Notes under the pieces: model-generated | Told to the model about the DNA's origin: nothing | The model's input: only the letters and a program-made list of their open reading frames with translations | Database searches by the model: none | Shown here: positions 1 to 8,981 of the stretch, in pieces | Layout: each line of letters starts with the position of its first letter | How positions within the stretch are numbered: position 1 is the stretch's first letter | Position numbers and translations under genes: made by a program | Source: Hyphomicrobium sp. CS1BSMeth3 | Lineage (GTDB): Bacteria > Pseudomonadota > Alphaproteobacteria > Rhizobiales > Hyphomicrobiaceae | Assembly: GCF_900117415.1 (NCBI RefSeq) | Contig: NZ_FPEI01000005.1 | Coordinates: forward strand, 1,240,001-1,304,000 | Length of the DNA: 64,000 nt | Reading direction: 5' to 3'

Positions 1-1
1 G

Positions 2-892
2 CGGGCGGAGATCCGGCGGAAGTTCGACGAGATCGTCGCCTTCGCGGAGATCGAGAAGTTCCTCGATACACCGGTCAAGCGCTACTCCTCGGGCATGTAC
101 GTGCGGCTCGCCTTTGCGGTGGCTGCGCATCTCGAGCCGGAGATCCTCATTGTGGATGAGGTGCTCGCGGTCGGCGATGCGGAGTTCCAGAAGAAGTGCC
201 TTGGGAAGATGGGTGAGATGGCCCACCACGGCAGAACCGTGCTGCTCGTGAGCCACAATATGATGGCGGTCAGGCAAATGTGCCGGCGCGCAATTGTACT
301 GCGGGCGGGCAGCATAGTGTTTGATGGCGCGGCCGACAGTGCCGTCGACAACTACGCCGTGAACCAAATCGATCGGTCCCCGCGTGAGACGTGGTTGCGT
401 CCTGCCTCGCGGCCGATTGAAGCACTGGGATTCTCCAAGATCGACGCGACGATATCCGGTCGACAACCAGATCATGTGCTCGAATGCAAAATCGATCTTG
501 AAAGCGTCGCGGAATTTGCATCGGCCTTCGTCGCGATTGATATCCTGGATGAGGTAGGTGTTGCTCTGATGCAGGCCTTGCCGACGGTGCAGCCCTTCAT
601 TCTGGGCAAGCCGGGAAGACATCACATAGCCCTCGACGTGCAGTTGCCGCCATTGGTTCCAGGCACCTACACAACCGAATTTTGGGTCGGTTCACACAAC
701 ACGCAAACCCTGGACGTCGTGAGAGACGAAATAGCGTTCGAGGTTCTAGAGACTCCCACGCCCGGTCGTACCTTTCCTCACACGAGGGATCACGGAGCTA
801 TCGTGCCGAAATCAGTTCAGCAGTACAGTTTTCTTGGTAGTTCCGACAGGCTTACTGAAGCTCACGTATCCGAGGGGCGACGGCCGGAATGA
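2..892 (+). CDS. Polysaccharide ABC exporter ATPase, Wzt-type (5' partial)
   Basis: The window opens inside this gene; the reading frame is continuous from base 2. What remains is the C-terminal half of an ABC ATPase: a signature of the YSSGM type at about 83-97, a Walker B strand ILIVDEV at about 143-163 and the H-loop LLVSHN at about 242-259. After it comes a roughly 170-residue C-terminal extension rich in beta strands, as in Wzt proteins, where this domain binds the polysaccharide to be exported. By family it powers export of a lipid-linked polysaccharide across the inner membrane together with a Wzm permease, which should lie to the left of the window. Its stop overlaps the next start by ATGA, so it belongs to the glycosyltransferase operon. 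The Wzt assignment rests on the long C-terminal domain and the context; substrate unknown. Confidence 0.85.
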   Translation, partial: RAEIRRKFDEIVAFAEIEKFLDTPVKRYSSGMYVRLAFAVAAHLEPEILIVDEVLAVGDAEFQKKCLGKMGEMAHHGRTVLLVSHNMMAVRQMCRRAIVLRAGSIVFDGAADSAVDNYAVNQIDRSPRETWLRPASRPIEALGFSKIDATISGRQPDHVLECKIDLESVAEFASAFVAIDILDEVGVALMQALPTVQPFILGKPGRHHIALDVQLPPLVPGTYTTEFWVGSHNTQTLDVVRDEIAFEVLETPTPGRTFPHTRDHGAIVPKSVQQYSFLGSSDRLTEAHVSEGRRPE

Positions 893-1488
893 CGTTCGAG
901 CTCCAGCATCTGGTCGATGAGCTTAAAATTTATCGACATGGCATTCAGCGCCATATGTCGGTCTTCTCTCACACGTCCCGAGGCGAAAGATTAGCGCTCT
1001 ATCAACTGGCGAGTATCCTCCCGCCCAATGCACGCGCGTTGGAAATAGGATCTCACATCGGATCGTCGGCGCTCTTCATCTGCGCGGGACTGGCGCGGGT
1101 CCATGGGCATCTTGTCTGCGTGGATACGTGGATGAATGAGACCATGCCTGATGGCGCAAAGGACACCTTTGCCGAGTTCCAGGCAAACACCGCTCCGTAC
1201 CGCTCTATGATTACTCAGATCCGCAAGATGAGTGGTGAAATTACGGATGCCGATATCGGCGGACCGCTTGATTTTGCCTTTATCGATGGAGATCACGGGG
1301 AGGTTGCGGTTCGAGAGGATTTTCGGCGCGTCGCTCCCTGGGTGAAGGTAGGCGGCTACATCGCTTTCCACGATTTGGATCCGCTGTTCCCCGGGGTCTC
1401 CATCGTTTTTGGTGAAGCCCTTGCCAGCGGCAGTTGGCAGATTGTGCGCATCGTACGCAGTCTCGCAGTGCTCCGTAGGGTAAGTTAG
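889..1488 (+). CDS. Class I SAM-dependent methyltransferase
   Basis: A 199-residue protein with a Rossmann-type SAM-binding motif EIGSHIG at residues 52-58, an acidic residue D79 at the end of strand 2 that would bind the ribose, and FIDGDH at about 131-136, a signature of the Methyltransf_24 (CmcI/rhamnosyl O-methyltransferase-like) group. It overlaps the upstream exporter ATPase by four bases (ATGA) and is six bases from the next glycosyltransferase, so it most likely O-methylates a sugar of the polysaccharide made here. Methyl capping that ends chain growth is known in ABC-exported O antigens, and position next to the Wzt-type ATPase would fit that role, but this is inference. The acceptor cannot be read from the sequence. 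Confidence 0.8.
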   Translation: MTFELQHLVDELKIYRHGIQRHMSVFSHTSRGERLALYQLASILPPNARALEIGSHIGSSALFICAGLARVHGHLVCVDTWMNETMPDGAKDTFAEFQANTAPYRSMITQIRKMSGEITDADIGGPLDFAFIDGDHGEVAVREDFRRVAPWVKVGGYIAFHDLDPLFPGVSIVFGEALASGSWQIVRIVRSLAVLRRVS

Positions 1489-1494
1489 CTCGGA

Positions 1495-2460
1495 ATGGGC
1501 AGCATCAGCGTCGTCATCTGCACGCACAACCCGCGGGCGCATTTTCTCAAGCGCGTTCTCGCTGCTCTCAGGTCGCAGACGCTGCCACGTGAGGCGTGGG
1601 AGCTCCTGGTCATCGACAATGCATCAGCGGAGCCGGTGGCAAAGCGCTTCGATCTCTCATGGCATTCGGCCGCGCGGCATGTGCGCGAGGACGAATTGGG
1701 ATTGACGCCCGCCCGGCTCCGCGGCATCGCCGAGACGAATGGCGATGTGATCGTCTTCGTGGACGACGACAACGTTCTGGATGCGAACTACCTCGCAGGG
1801 GTGCGCGACATCGCCGAGCAATATCCCCATCTCGGGGTGTGGGGTGGTTCCGTCCGACCGGAATTCGAAAGCCCGCCCGAGCCGTGGACCCATGCCTTCT
1901 TCGAGTTGCTGGCGATCAGGGACGCCGACCAGGTGCGCTGGTCCAACACGCTCGATGATTGGCGTGCCCAACCTGTTGGCGCCGGTCTATGCGTTCGCAG
2001 GCCTGTGGCAACGTACTATGCCCAACGCGTGCGCACCGATCCTTTGCGCCAGTTGTTAGGCAGACGCGGCGGCTCGATGACGAGCGGCGAGGACGTGGAC
2101 CTTATCTATGGCACTCGCGACCTAGGACTGGGATTCGGCACGTTTCCGCAGTTGTCGCTGATCCATTTGATGCCGGAGGATCGCCTGTCAAAGGAGAAGC
2201 TGCTGAAGTTGGTGGAGGGAATTTCGACATCCAACGTGCTTCTTAGCAACAGGTACGGCCGCAGCATCGAGGAAACGGTGTTGTGGAAGACAATGCTGCG
2301 CTCGCTGCTTCTGTTGGTGACGAAGGGCTTCAGGGAGACGCAGTTCTATCTTGCCCGCAAGCGCGGCACCAAGCGGGGCAAGGAGTTGATTGCCTCATTG
2401 CAGAGGTCGTCCGCGGCGCCGGTTTCGAGCGATCCCCGCACGTCGAGCGTTGAGATTTGA
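1495..2460 (+). CDS. Glycosyltransferase family 2 (first of a paralogous pair)
   Basis: A 321-residue GT-A fold glycosyltransferase. The N-terminus ISVVICTHNPR is the usual first strand, IDNAS near residue 40 is the nucleotide-binding loop, and VDDDN at 89-93 is the DxD-type motif that holds the metal and nucleotide-sugar. It should transfer one sugar from a nucleotide-sugar donor to a lipid-linked chain at the cytoplasmic face. It is clearly homologous along its length to the protein at 3697-4659: both share the CTHNPR start, an SWH-x-A-R segment and a VREDxLGL segment. The two are separated only by a GT4 gene. Donor and linkage are unknown. Confidence 0.88.
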   Translation: MGSISVVICTHNPRAHFLKRVLAALRSQTLPREAWELLVIDNASAEPVAKRFDLSWHSAARHVREDELGLTPARLRGIAETNGDVIVFVDDDNVLDANYLAGVRDIAEQYPHLGVWGGSVRPEFESPPEPWTHAFFELLAIRDADQVRWSNTLDDWRAQPVGAGLCVRRPVATYYAQRVRTDPLRQLLGRRGGSMTSGEDVDLIYGTRDLGLGFGTFPQLSLIHLMPEDRLSKEKLLKLVEGISTSNVLLSNRYGRSIEETVLWKTMLRSLLLLVTKGFRETQFYLARKRGTKRGKELIASLQRSSAAPVSSDPRTSSVEI

Positions 2461-2471
2461 GAAAGCGCGCG

Positions 2472-3692
2472 ATGCGCATAGCGCTCGTCTCCTACGAGTA
2501 CGCCGGCGGCGTCAATAGCGGCGGCATCGGCACATATGTGCGTGCGGCGGCGGCAATGCTCGCCGCACGAGGTCACGATGTCGAGGTTTTCACGTCAGGT
2601 GACGCATTCGGCAGCCACGGGGCATCGCAGGGACATTTGGTCCACACGGTGCCCGGATCGCGCGTGAGCTTCGCCGAGGCCATCTGCCCAGTGTTCTCAC
2701 GTCGTCATGAAAGTCGCCCGTTCGATGTGGTCGAGGGGCCGGAGTACGGCGCCGACGCATCAGCAGTGGCGCGGGCATTTGCGGATCTGCCATTGGTCGT
2801 CAAACTGCATGCCCCGTCCTTCACCATTCAGGCGAGCAACGACAGCTACGTCGGCATGAGGGTTCGTAGTCGATACTATCTGGGCGCGCTCCGTCGCGGG
2901 CGCTGGCCGGACAATCCATGGCAGTATGATCCAGCGCAGGATGGTGAGCGCGAGCACACGCTCGCGGCGGACGAGATTGCGGCAAACTCTCGCGCAACAG
3001 CAGAGCGCGTCGTGGAGACGTGGGGCTTGCCTGGAGACAGGACGTCGGTTGTGCCGCTCGCTTTTGCGCCACCTCGCGCGCTGCTCGAGATAGATGCCGC
3101 CAATGAGACGAAGTGCGTGCTCTTTGTGGGCAGGCTCGAAGTCCGAAAGGGCGTGATCGAGCTCGCGAAGGCCATACCGCTCGTCCACCAGGCTATGCCG
3201 GGCGTCCGATTTCGCTTTGTCGGGCGGGACCTGCCGCACCCTGCCGATCGCGTTCCCGTTTCACAGCACATTCTGAAAGCCGCCGGCACGAGCGGGACCG
3301 TGGTTCAAATCGCTGGCGGCTTACCTCACGATCGCATCCCACCCGAGCTACAGAGCTGCGATGTCTGCGTCTTTCCGAGCGACTGGGAAGCCTCGGGCTA
3401 TGTCTGCCTCGAGGCCATGGCGGCGGCGCGCGGCGTGATCGGTTCGAGCGCGGGCGGCATGGCGGAGATCATCGAGCATGGACGAACGGGCCTCCTCGTG
3501 CCGCCGCGCAAGCCCAAGGCTATTGCCGAGGCGATCATCGCCCTGCTTCGCGATCCCGAGCAGCGCATTGCCATGGGGCGTGCCGCGCGAGCGCACGTGA
3601 TAACCGCTTATGCTCCTGAAGTGATCGGGCCGCTCCAGGAGGCCTCCTATATGCGCGCGATCGAGCGCGCCAGAGCTCGTTGTGCAGCCTGA
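2472..3692 (+). CDS. Glycosyltransferase family 4
   Basis: A 406-residue GT-B fold retaining glycosyltransferase. The N-terminus MRIALVSYEYAGG with a following GGIGTY stretch is the acceptor-domain start. The C-terminal domain begins with FVGRLEVRKG, and the EX7E motif sits in DWEASGYVCLEAM. I chose the ATG at 2472 because the family motif begins directly there; a TTG at 2457 that overlaps the upstream stop is the alternative and would add five residues. The gene lies between two homologous GT2 genes in the polysaccharide operon, so it probably adds one sugar of the same repeat unit. Donor unknown. Confidence 0.87.
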   Translation: MRIALVSYEYAGGVNSGGIGTYVRAAAAMLAARGHDVEVFTSGDAFGSHGASQGHLVHTVPGSRVSFAEAICPVFSRRHESRPFDVVEGPEYGADASAVARAFADLPLVVKLHAPSFTIQASNDSYVGMRVRSRYYLGALRRGRWPDNPWQYDPAQDGEREHTLAADEIAANSRATAERVVETWGLPGDRTSVVPLAFAPPRALLEIDAANETKCVLFVGRLEVRKGVIELAKAIPLVHQAMPGVRFRFVGRDLPHPADRVPVSQHILKAAGTSGTVVQIAGGLPHDRIPPELQSCDVCVFPSDWEASGYVCLEAMAAARGVIGSSAGGMAEIIEHGRTGLLVPPRKPKAIAEAIIALLRDPEQRIAMGRAARAHVITAYAPEVIGPLQEASYMRAIERARARCAA

Positions 3693-3696
3693 ACGC

Positions 3697-4659
3697 ATGG
3701 CCGTCCCCGCGCTCACTGCCATCATCTGCACGCACAATCCGCGGATAGACTACCTCGAAGCGACGCTGGCGTCTCTTCGAAGCCAAGAGCCGCTCTCGAA
3801 CGCTCGCTCATGGGAGCTCATTCTCATAGACAACGCGAGCGATCTGCCACTCTCGAAGCGCGTGGATCTAAGTTGGCATCAGAATGCGCGCGTCGTTCGG
3901 GAGGATCAGCTCGGGCTCAGCCACGCCCGTCTCAGAGGTTTCCGAGAGTCCCAGGCGGAGGTCCTCGTCTACATCGACGACGATAACCTGCTCGAGCCCA
4001 GCTACCTGCGCGAGACGCTCGGAGCGTTCGATGGCGACAAGAGACTCGGCGCGGTGGGCGGAAAGTCCATTCCCCGATACGAGATCACGCCACCGGCATG
4101 GTTTGCCGGCTTGGGCATATCGCTCGCGTGCCGTGATCTCGGCGATAGACCCATGATCGCCGACTGGTCCAATAAGAAGCAAGAGGGCCGAGTCTATCCT
4201 GAGTGCGCGCCGATTGGCGCCGGCATGGGCCTCCGTCGACGCGCATATGCCGCCTATATCGATGCCGCGCACAGCGACCCGGCGAGAATGGCGCTCGGCC
4301 GGCGTGGCGGGGATCTGGCATCGGCCGAGGACAACGACATCGTGCTCACTTTGCTCGCATCTGGTTGGAAGGTTGCCTACCTCCCTCAGCTCTACCTCGA
4401 GCACTTGATCCCGGCGGGCCGCCTCTCCACGGCGTATCTCGAGAGGTACGCGTACAGTTCCAGCAAGACGTGGGTGCAGGTCCTGAATGTGCATGGCATC
4501 GCGCCGTGGCCGGCCATATCGTCCTGGACGGTCATGTTGCGCAAAGTGCGCGCCTACGTGCGCCTCAGGGCGTGGGCGTCGATCGAAAACCGGATCGGTT
4601 GGCGCGGCGCCTGCGGCTTGATCGAGGGAAGAGCTGCAATAGGTGCTCGACGTCAATGA
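3697..4659 (+). CDS. Glycosyltransferase family 2 (second of a paralogous pair)
   Basis: A 320-residue GT-A glycosyltransferase starting LTAIICTHNPR, with LIDNAS near residue 44 and the DxD-type motif YIDDDN at 92-97. It matches the 1495-2460 product closely in motif order and length, which suggests gene duplication followed by divergence in donor or acceptor. The start is ambiguous: ATG at 3697 gives the canonical N-terminus, while GTG at 3682 inside the upstream gene would add five residues. Its stop overlaps the next start (ATGA at 4656). It should act on the membrane-bound polysaccharide intermediate in the cytoplasm; the specific sugar is unknown. Confidence 0.87.
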   Translation: MAVPALTAIICTHNPRIDYLEATLASLRSQEPLSNARSWELILIDNASDLPLSKRVDLSWHQNARVVREDQLGLSHARLRGFRESQAEVLVYIDDDNLLEPSYLRETLGAFDGDKRLGAVGGKSIPRYEITPPAWFAGLGISLACRDLGDRPMIADWSNKKQEGRVYPECAPIGAGMGLRRRAYAAYIDAAHSDPARMALGRRGGDLASAEDNDIVLTLLASGWKVAYLPQLYLEHLIPAGRLSTAYLERYAYSSSKTWVQVLNVHGIAPWPAISSWTVMLRKVRAYVRLRAWASIENRIGWRGACGLIEGRAAIGARRQ

Positions 4660-5672
4660 AGGCGGCGCCTGCACTGCGGGATCTGGTACGCCGGTTGAGC
4701 CTTGGACGTGCCGCGCTCACTCTTTATCACCGCCCCATCGGCCTCGTTCGCCAGTCGATTGCCGAGGGGGGGCCATGGGAGCAGCGGCGCACAGAGATGG
4801 GGCGTCGCGAAATGATGGAGGCGGCACGAGCGCTGCCGCCTTTCGATCCGCCCGCCGTAGATCTGGGCGCGCGCGTGGTCTTCCTGAGCGGTGCGCAGTA
4901 TTGGTATCAGACCCTCTTCTGCTTTGCTTCCTTGCAGCGGCAGGTGCCCGAGCGCGTCACGCCGGTCATCCACGACGACGGCACGCTGGCGGAGGAGACG
5001 CGTGCGTTGCTTCGTCGCGTCGTGCCGTGGGTCGAGTTCATCGATTGCGCTCTCGTCAACGAACGGCTGGATCGCTTGCTGCCGGCAGCATCCTATCCCT
5101 CGCTGCGCGATCGCCGTCTCAAATATTTCCATCTCCGCAAGCTGACGGACATTCATGTCTGCGCGTCGGGTTGGACACTGGTCATGGACTCCGACATGCT
5201 GTGCTTCCGGCGGCCCGATGCGCTGCTTGCGTGGTTCAGGCGCCCGCATGCCATGTTCATGCAGGACGTCCACAAGAGCTATGGCTACTCGGATGAGCTC
5301 ATGTCGGCGTTGGCCACTGGCTCGGTTCCAGAGCGCGTCAACGTCGGGCTCTATGCAGTTCACAGCCCGAGCATCGATTGGGGCCGTGTCGAGTACAACT
5401 GCAGGCGCCAGATCGAGCAGGAAGGTCCACACTATCTTCAGGAGCAGGCGCTCACGGCGCTGGTTCTCTCAGGCTTCGACGCCAAGCCTCTCCCGGAAGT
5501 GGACTATGTCGTCATGCCGTCGCTGGCCGAAGGCCGGGTTCCGAGAGCCGTGTTCCATCACTATGTCGCGCAGTCGAAAAGATCGTATTTCCAGCACGGC
5601 TGGCGCCACGTCGTGAAACTCCTCGAGAGCCGGGCTGGGCTTGTCCGCGCGCATCAGAGCATCGGCGCATGA
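4656..5672 (+). CDS. Unclassified GT-A-like putative glycosyltransferase
   Basis: A 338-residue protein I cannot place in a named family. The start ATG at 4656 overlaps the previous stop as ATGA; the open frame extends further upstream but only through the previous gene. After a basic N-terminus (1-60), a Rossmann-like strand ARVVFLSG begins near residue 72. A segment LVMDSDM (D178, D180) looks like the DxD motif of GT-A enzymes, and is followed by MFMQDVHKSYG and a VNVGLYAV stretch near 228-235. Near the C-terminus HHYVAQSKRSYF (301-312) resembles the C-terminal histidine/lysine region of GT8-like enzymes. Its position inside the cluster, coupled on both sides by ATGA overlaps, supports a sugar or sugar-phosphate transferase. 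The assignment is inference. Confidence 0.65.
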   Translation: MKAAPALRDLVRRLSLGRAALTLYHRPIGLVRQSIAEGGPWEQRRTEMGRREMMEAARALPPFDPPAVDLGARVVFLSGAQYWYQTLFCFASLQRQVPERVTPVIHDDGTLAEETRALLRRVVPWVEFIDCALVNERLDRLLPAASYPSLRDRRLKYFHLRKLTDIHVCASGWTLVMDSDMLCFRRPDALLAWFRRPHAMFMQDVHKSYGYSDELMSALATGSVPERVNVGLYAVHSPSIDWGRVEYNCRRQIEQEGPHYLQEQALTALVLSGFDAKPLPEVDYVVMPSLAEGRVPRAVFHHYVAQSKRSYFQHGWRHVVKLLESRAGLVRAHQSIGA

Positions 5673-6688
5673 CCGAGGCTTCCGTGCCGAAAGTCTCGAT
5701 CCTCATGCCCTGCTACAACGCGGAGCCGTACATTGCGGAAGCGCTGGAGAGCGTGCTCGCGCAAACCTGGCCGAACCAGGAGATCATCGTCGTCGACGAC
5801 GGTTCGACGGACCGATCCGTTGCCGTCGCTCAGCAGTACGCGCCGCGCGGCGTCAGTATACTTGAGCAGAGGAACGCAGGCGCGGCCGCTGCGCGCAATC
5901 GGGCACTGGACGCCAGCACCGGGGACTTCGTGCTGTTCCTTGATGCCGACGATCTTGTGGGCCGAGAGCACATCGCAAGTCTCTACGCGGCGATTGTCGG
6001 AGCGCCGCGTTGCATTGCCATGAGCCAGTGGGACCGCTTTTATACCTCGCCGTCCGAGGCCGCGTTTCCGAGCAGGCGCAGCTACCGCGACGGATCCGGC
6101 GTTGATTGGCTCGTGCAGGATTGGGCCGATGCGCAGCCGATGATGCAGCCAGGCATGTTTCTCATTCCTCGCGGATTGCCCTCGCAACTTGGTGGGTGGA
6201 ATGAGCGCCTGACATTGATAGATGATTTCGAATTTTTCGCTCGCATGATCGCCGGATGCGATGGTGTGCGCTTTGCCTCGCCTGCGCGCCTGTATTACCG
6301 ATCGGGTCTGCAAGGGAGCTTGTCCGGCCGAAAAAGCCGAAGGGCCGTCGAATCGGCTTTTCTTTCAATCATGCTCGGCACGCAGCATTTGCTCGCGGCA
6401 GAGGACAGCCCGCGTACGCGCCGCGCGTGCGCCAATGTTCTGCAGAACTTCGAGTACACGTACTATCCGGACCACGATGACCTGCGGGCGAGAATTTGTG
6501 CGCGCATTGCCGAGCTAGGCGGCGCCGATCTCGCGCCGGACGGCCCGCCGGGCTTTCACCGGCTTAAGCGCATCATCGGCTGGCGCGCCGCGCGCCAGGC
6601 TCAGCATTTTGCCGAGCGCCTTGGACTGAATGGTGCTTCCCGCAAGCGCTTCGTGCGCGGGCTCGGTCCACTCATTTCTCGCGAATGA
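5669..6688 (+). CDS. Glycosyltransferase family 2
   Basis: A 339-residue GT-A glycosyltransferase with all the classic GT2 landmarks: VSILMPCYNAEPYI at the N-terminus, VVDDGSTDRS at 41-50, NAGAAAARN at about 69-77 and the DxD motif FLDADD at 90-95. These bind the nucleotide-sugar and metal. The start at 5669 overlaps the upstream stop (ATGA); the reading frame is open further upstream but only as an out-of-frame shadow of the previous gene. The C-terminal 100 residues are basic and may contact the membrane. Role: transfer of one sugar in the polysaccharide repeat unit; donor not predictable. Confidence 0.88.
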   Translation: MTEASVPKVSILMPCYNAEPYIAEALESVLAQTWPNQEIIVVDDGSTDRSVAVAQQYAPRGVSILEQRNAGAAAARNRALDASTGDFVLFLDADDLVGREHIASLYAAIVGAPRCIAMSQWDRFYTSPSEAAFPSRRSYRDGSGVDWLVQDWADAQPMMQPGMFLIPRGLPSQLGGWNERLTLIDDFEFFARMIAGCDGVRFASPARLYYRSGLQGSLSGRKSRRAVESAFLSIMLGTQHLLAAEDSPRTRRACANVLQNFEYTYYPDHDDLRARICARIAELGGADLAPDGPPGFHRLKRIIGWRAARQAQHFAERLGLNGASRKRFVRGLGPLISRE

Positions 6689-7743
6689 TGCGCATCGCAC
6701 TTACAGCGGATCCGGAGATTCCCGTCCCGCCGCGGCACTACGGCGGCATCGAGCGCATCGTCGATATGCTGGCGAGGGCGCTCGTGGAGCGCGGACAAGA
6801 GGTGACGTTGTTTTCTCATCCAGCATCCGAGTGTCCCGTCCCGCGCGTGGCATGGCCGGGCGCAGACAGCTTCAGCACGAGCGACACCGTTCGCAACGCG
6901 GCGACATTGGCGCGGCATGTGATGGCGGGGCGCTTCGACATCGTGCACAGCTTTTCGCGCATCGCCTACATGATGCCGATCCTGCCGTTTCCGGTACCGA
7001 AGATCATGACCTATCAGCGTGCGATCACGCCGCGCTCGGTGAAGCTGGGACATACGCTCTCGCGCGGCACGCTCGCCTTCACCGCCATAAGTGAATGGAT
7101 GATGCGCGATGTTGCAGGCATCGGGCGTTGGTACGTGGTCCCCAACGGCGTGCCGCTCGATACATACACCTTCGTTCCGCATGTCTCGGAGCGCGCCCCG
7201 CTCGTGTTCCTTGGACGTGTCGAGGAGATCAAAGGGCCGCATCTGGCGATCGAGATCGCGCGCCGTGCCGGGTGCCCACTTGTCATTGCTGGCAATATTC
7301 CAGACGAGCATCGAGCGTGGGCCGAGGCGCACGTGCTTGCTCATGTCGATGGCGAGGCGGTCCGCTACATCGGCTCGGTGGATGATGCGCAGAAGAACGC
7401 CCTGCTTGGTGCGGCCGCGGCGATGCTCATGCCAATCGTTTGGGACGAGCCGTTCGGTATCGTCATGGCTGAAGCCATGGCTTGCGGTACGCCGGTGCTG
7501 GGTCTTCGACGCGGTGCTGTGCCAGAGGTGGTGGAGGACGGCATCACAGGCTTCGTGCGTGATGACGTGGACGGGCTTGTCGCGGCGGTCCATCAGCTTT
7601 CGGACATCGACCGCGCGAACTGCCGTGCGCGTGTGGCCCAACTCTATAGTGCGGAGGCGGTCGTCGAAGGCTATCTCGGTGTCTATCGATCCGTCATCGG
7701 CGTCGGCAAGAAGGCAGTAGGAGAGCAATGCGCGTCTGCCTGA
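6685..7743 (+). CDS. Glycosyltransferase family 4
   Basis: A 352-residue GT-B glycosyltransferase. It starts MMRIALTADPEIPVPP with a GGIERIV segment typical of GT4 proteins that begin with a proline-rich loop. VFLGRVEEIKGPHLA opens the C-terminal nucleotide-binding domain, and EPFGIVMAE is the EX7E motif. The start overlaps the preceding stop (ATGATG at 6685), and its own end overlaps the next gene by 16 bases. It should be a cytoplasmic or membrane-associated retaining transferase working on the same polysaccharide. Confidence 0.87.
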   Translation: MMRIALTADPEIPVPPRHYGGIERIVDMLARALVERGQEVTLFSHPASECPVPRVAWPGADSFSTSDTVRNAATLARHVMAGRFDIVHSFSRIAYMMPILPFPVPKIMTYQRAITPRSVKLGHTLSRGTLAFTAISEWMMRDVAGIGRWYVVPNGVPLDTYTFVPHVSERAPLVFLGRVEEIKGPHLAIEIARRAGCPLVIAGNIPDEHRAWAEAHVLAHVDGEAVRYIGSVDDAQKNALLGAAAAMLMPIVWDEPFGIVMAEAMACGTPVLGLRRGAVPEVVEDGITGFVRDDVDGLVAAVHQLSDIDRANCRARVAQLYSAEAVVEGYLGVYRSVIGVGKKAVGEQCASA

Positions 7744-8981
7744 TTTCGCCGGGGCATCTCTCGACGAATCCCCGTCTCGTCAAGGAAGCGCAGGCTCTCA
7801 GCGCCTCCGGTTACAATGTCAGCGTCATCTGCGGCCGATACCTCCCTTGGGGTTGGGAGCAGGATCGGGCGCTGATCGATCCGCGCTGGAATGTCTCACA
7901 TGTCCCCTTCGGTCCTGCTGAAGCACCGAGACTTACGTATCTGGCGCAGACGATTAAGCGCCGTGTCGCGACATCGCTCGTCCGCGCCGGCATTGGCGCA
8001 GGCTCAATTGTCAATACTGCGCACGGATCGGTCGTTCCGGCGCTGCAGCGGGCCGCGAGCGCCGTGCCAGCCGATCTCTACATTGCTCATTACGTCGCGG
8101 CGTTGCCTGCCGCCGCACGTGCCGCGAAGAAGCACGGCGCGGACTACGCTTTCGACGCCGAGGACTTTCATCTGGGAGATGCGGCGGAGACGCCTGACAA
8201 CGTGCTCGAAAGGCGCCTCATCCGCGATATCGAGCAGCGCTATCTTCCAGGTGCGGCGTACCTTACGGCCGCCTCGCCCATGATTGCCGACGCCTATGTC
8301 GAGGCCTATGCCGTCAGTCGGCCAGAGGTCGTGCTGAACGTATTCCCGCGGCGCAATGCGCCTCCCGCACCAACCGCGCGCGGGACCGCGCAGCCGGCCC
8401 CCAGCCTCTACTGGTTCTCTCAGACCATTGGATCGGGCCGCGGGCTGGAGACTGCCATCGAGGCCATCGCCCGTGCCACCACCGCGCCACACCTCTACCT
8501 GCGCGGCACACCGACCGAGGGATATGTTGGCGCGTTGCGCGCACTGGCTGGCAGGCATGGCGTCAACGATCGCCTCCACATCCTAGCGCCAGAGGTGCCG
8601 AGCGAGATGGAGCGCATCGGCGCACAGTATGATCTTGGTTATTCGGGCGAGACCGGCTTCTCGCGGAACAACTCCCTCGCTCTCGGAAACAAGCTCTTCA
8701 GCTACCTGCTCGGCGGCGTACCCATCCTGGGCTCGGACATACCCGCCCATCGGGCCCTTGCGCCGGAGTTAGGGGACGCCATGACGCTATTCCCGATCGG
8801 CAATGCAGCGGCGCTCGCAGCGGCGCTTGATCGGTATCTGCTCGATCCGGGCCGCTTGGCCGCCGCGCGCGCTCGTGCATGGCGCCTCGGACAGGAGAGA
8901 TTCTGCTGGGATGTCGAGCAGCAACGCCTCCTCGAGGTCGTCGAAGGCGCGCACTCGGGAGCAAGCCCGAAGGCAGCATGA
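7728..8981 (+). CDS. Putative GT4-like glycosyltransferase
   Basis: A 417-residue protein with a GT-B layout. The N-terminus MRVCLISPGHLSTNPRLVKEA is characteristic of a GT4-like group whose first loop reads STNPR. An IAHYVAALPAA segment and DAEDFH lie mid-protein, and a C-terminal domain carries YWFSQTIGSGRGLE, LGNKLFSYLLGG and VPILGSDI. The usual EX7E motif is not clear, so catalytic activity is less certain than for its neighbours. It overlaps the upstream gene by 16 bases and the downstream one by ATGA at 8978, so it is co-translated with them. Sugar unknown. Confidence 0.75.
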   Translation: MRVCLISPGHLSTNPRLVKEAQALSASGYNVSVICGRYLPWGWEQDRALIDPRWNVSHVPFGPAEAPRLTYLAQTIKRRVATSLVRAGIGAGSIVNTAHGSVVPALQRAASAVPADLYIAHYVAALPAAARAAKKHGADYAFDAEDFHLGDAAETPDNVLERRLIRDIEQRYLPGAAYLTAASPMIADAYVEAYAVSRPEVVLNVFPRRNAPPAPTARGTAQPAPSLYWFSQTIGSGRGLETAIEAIARATTAPHLYLRGTPTEGYVGALRALAGRHGVNDRLHILAPEVPSEMERIGAQYDLGYSGETGFSRNNSLALGNKLFSYLLGGVPILGSDIPAHRALAPELGDAMTLFPIGNAAALAAALDRYLLDPGRLAAARARAWRLGQERFCWDVEQQRLLEVVEGAHSGASPKAA

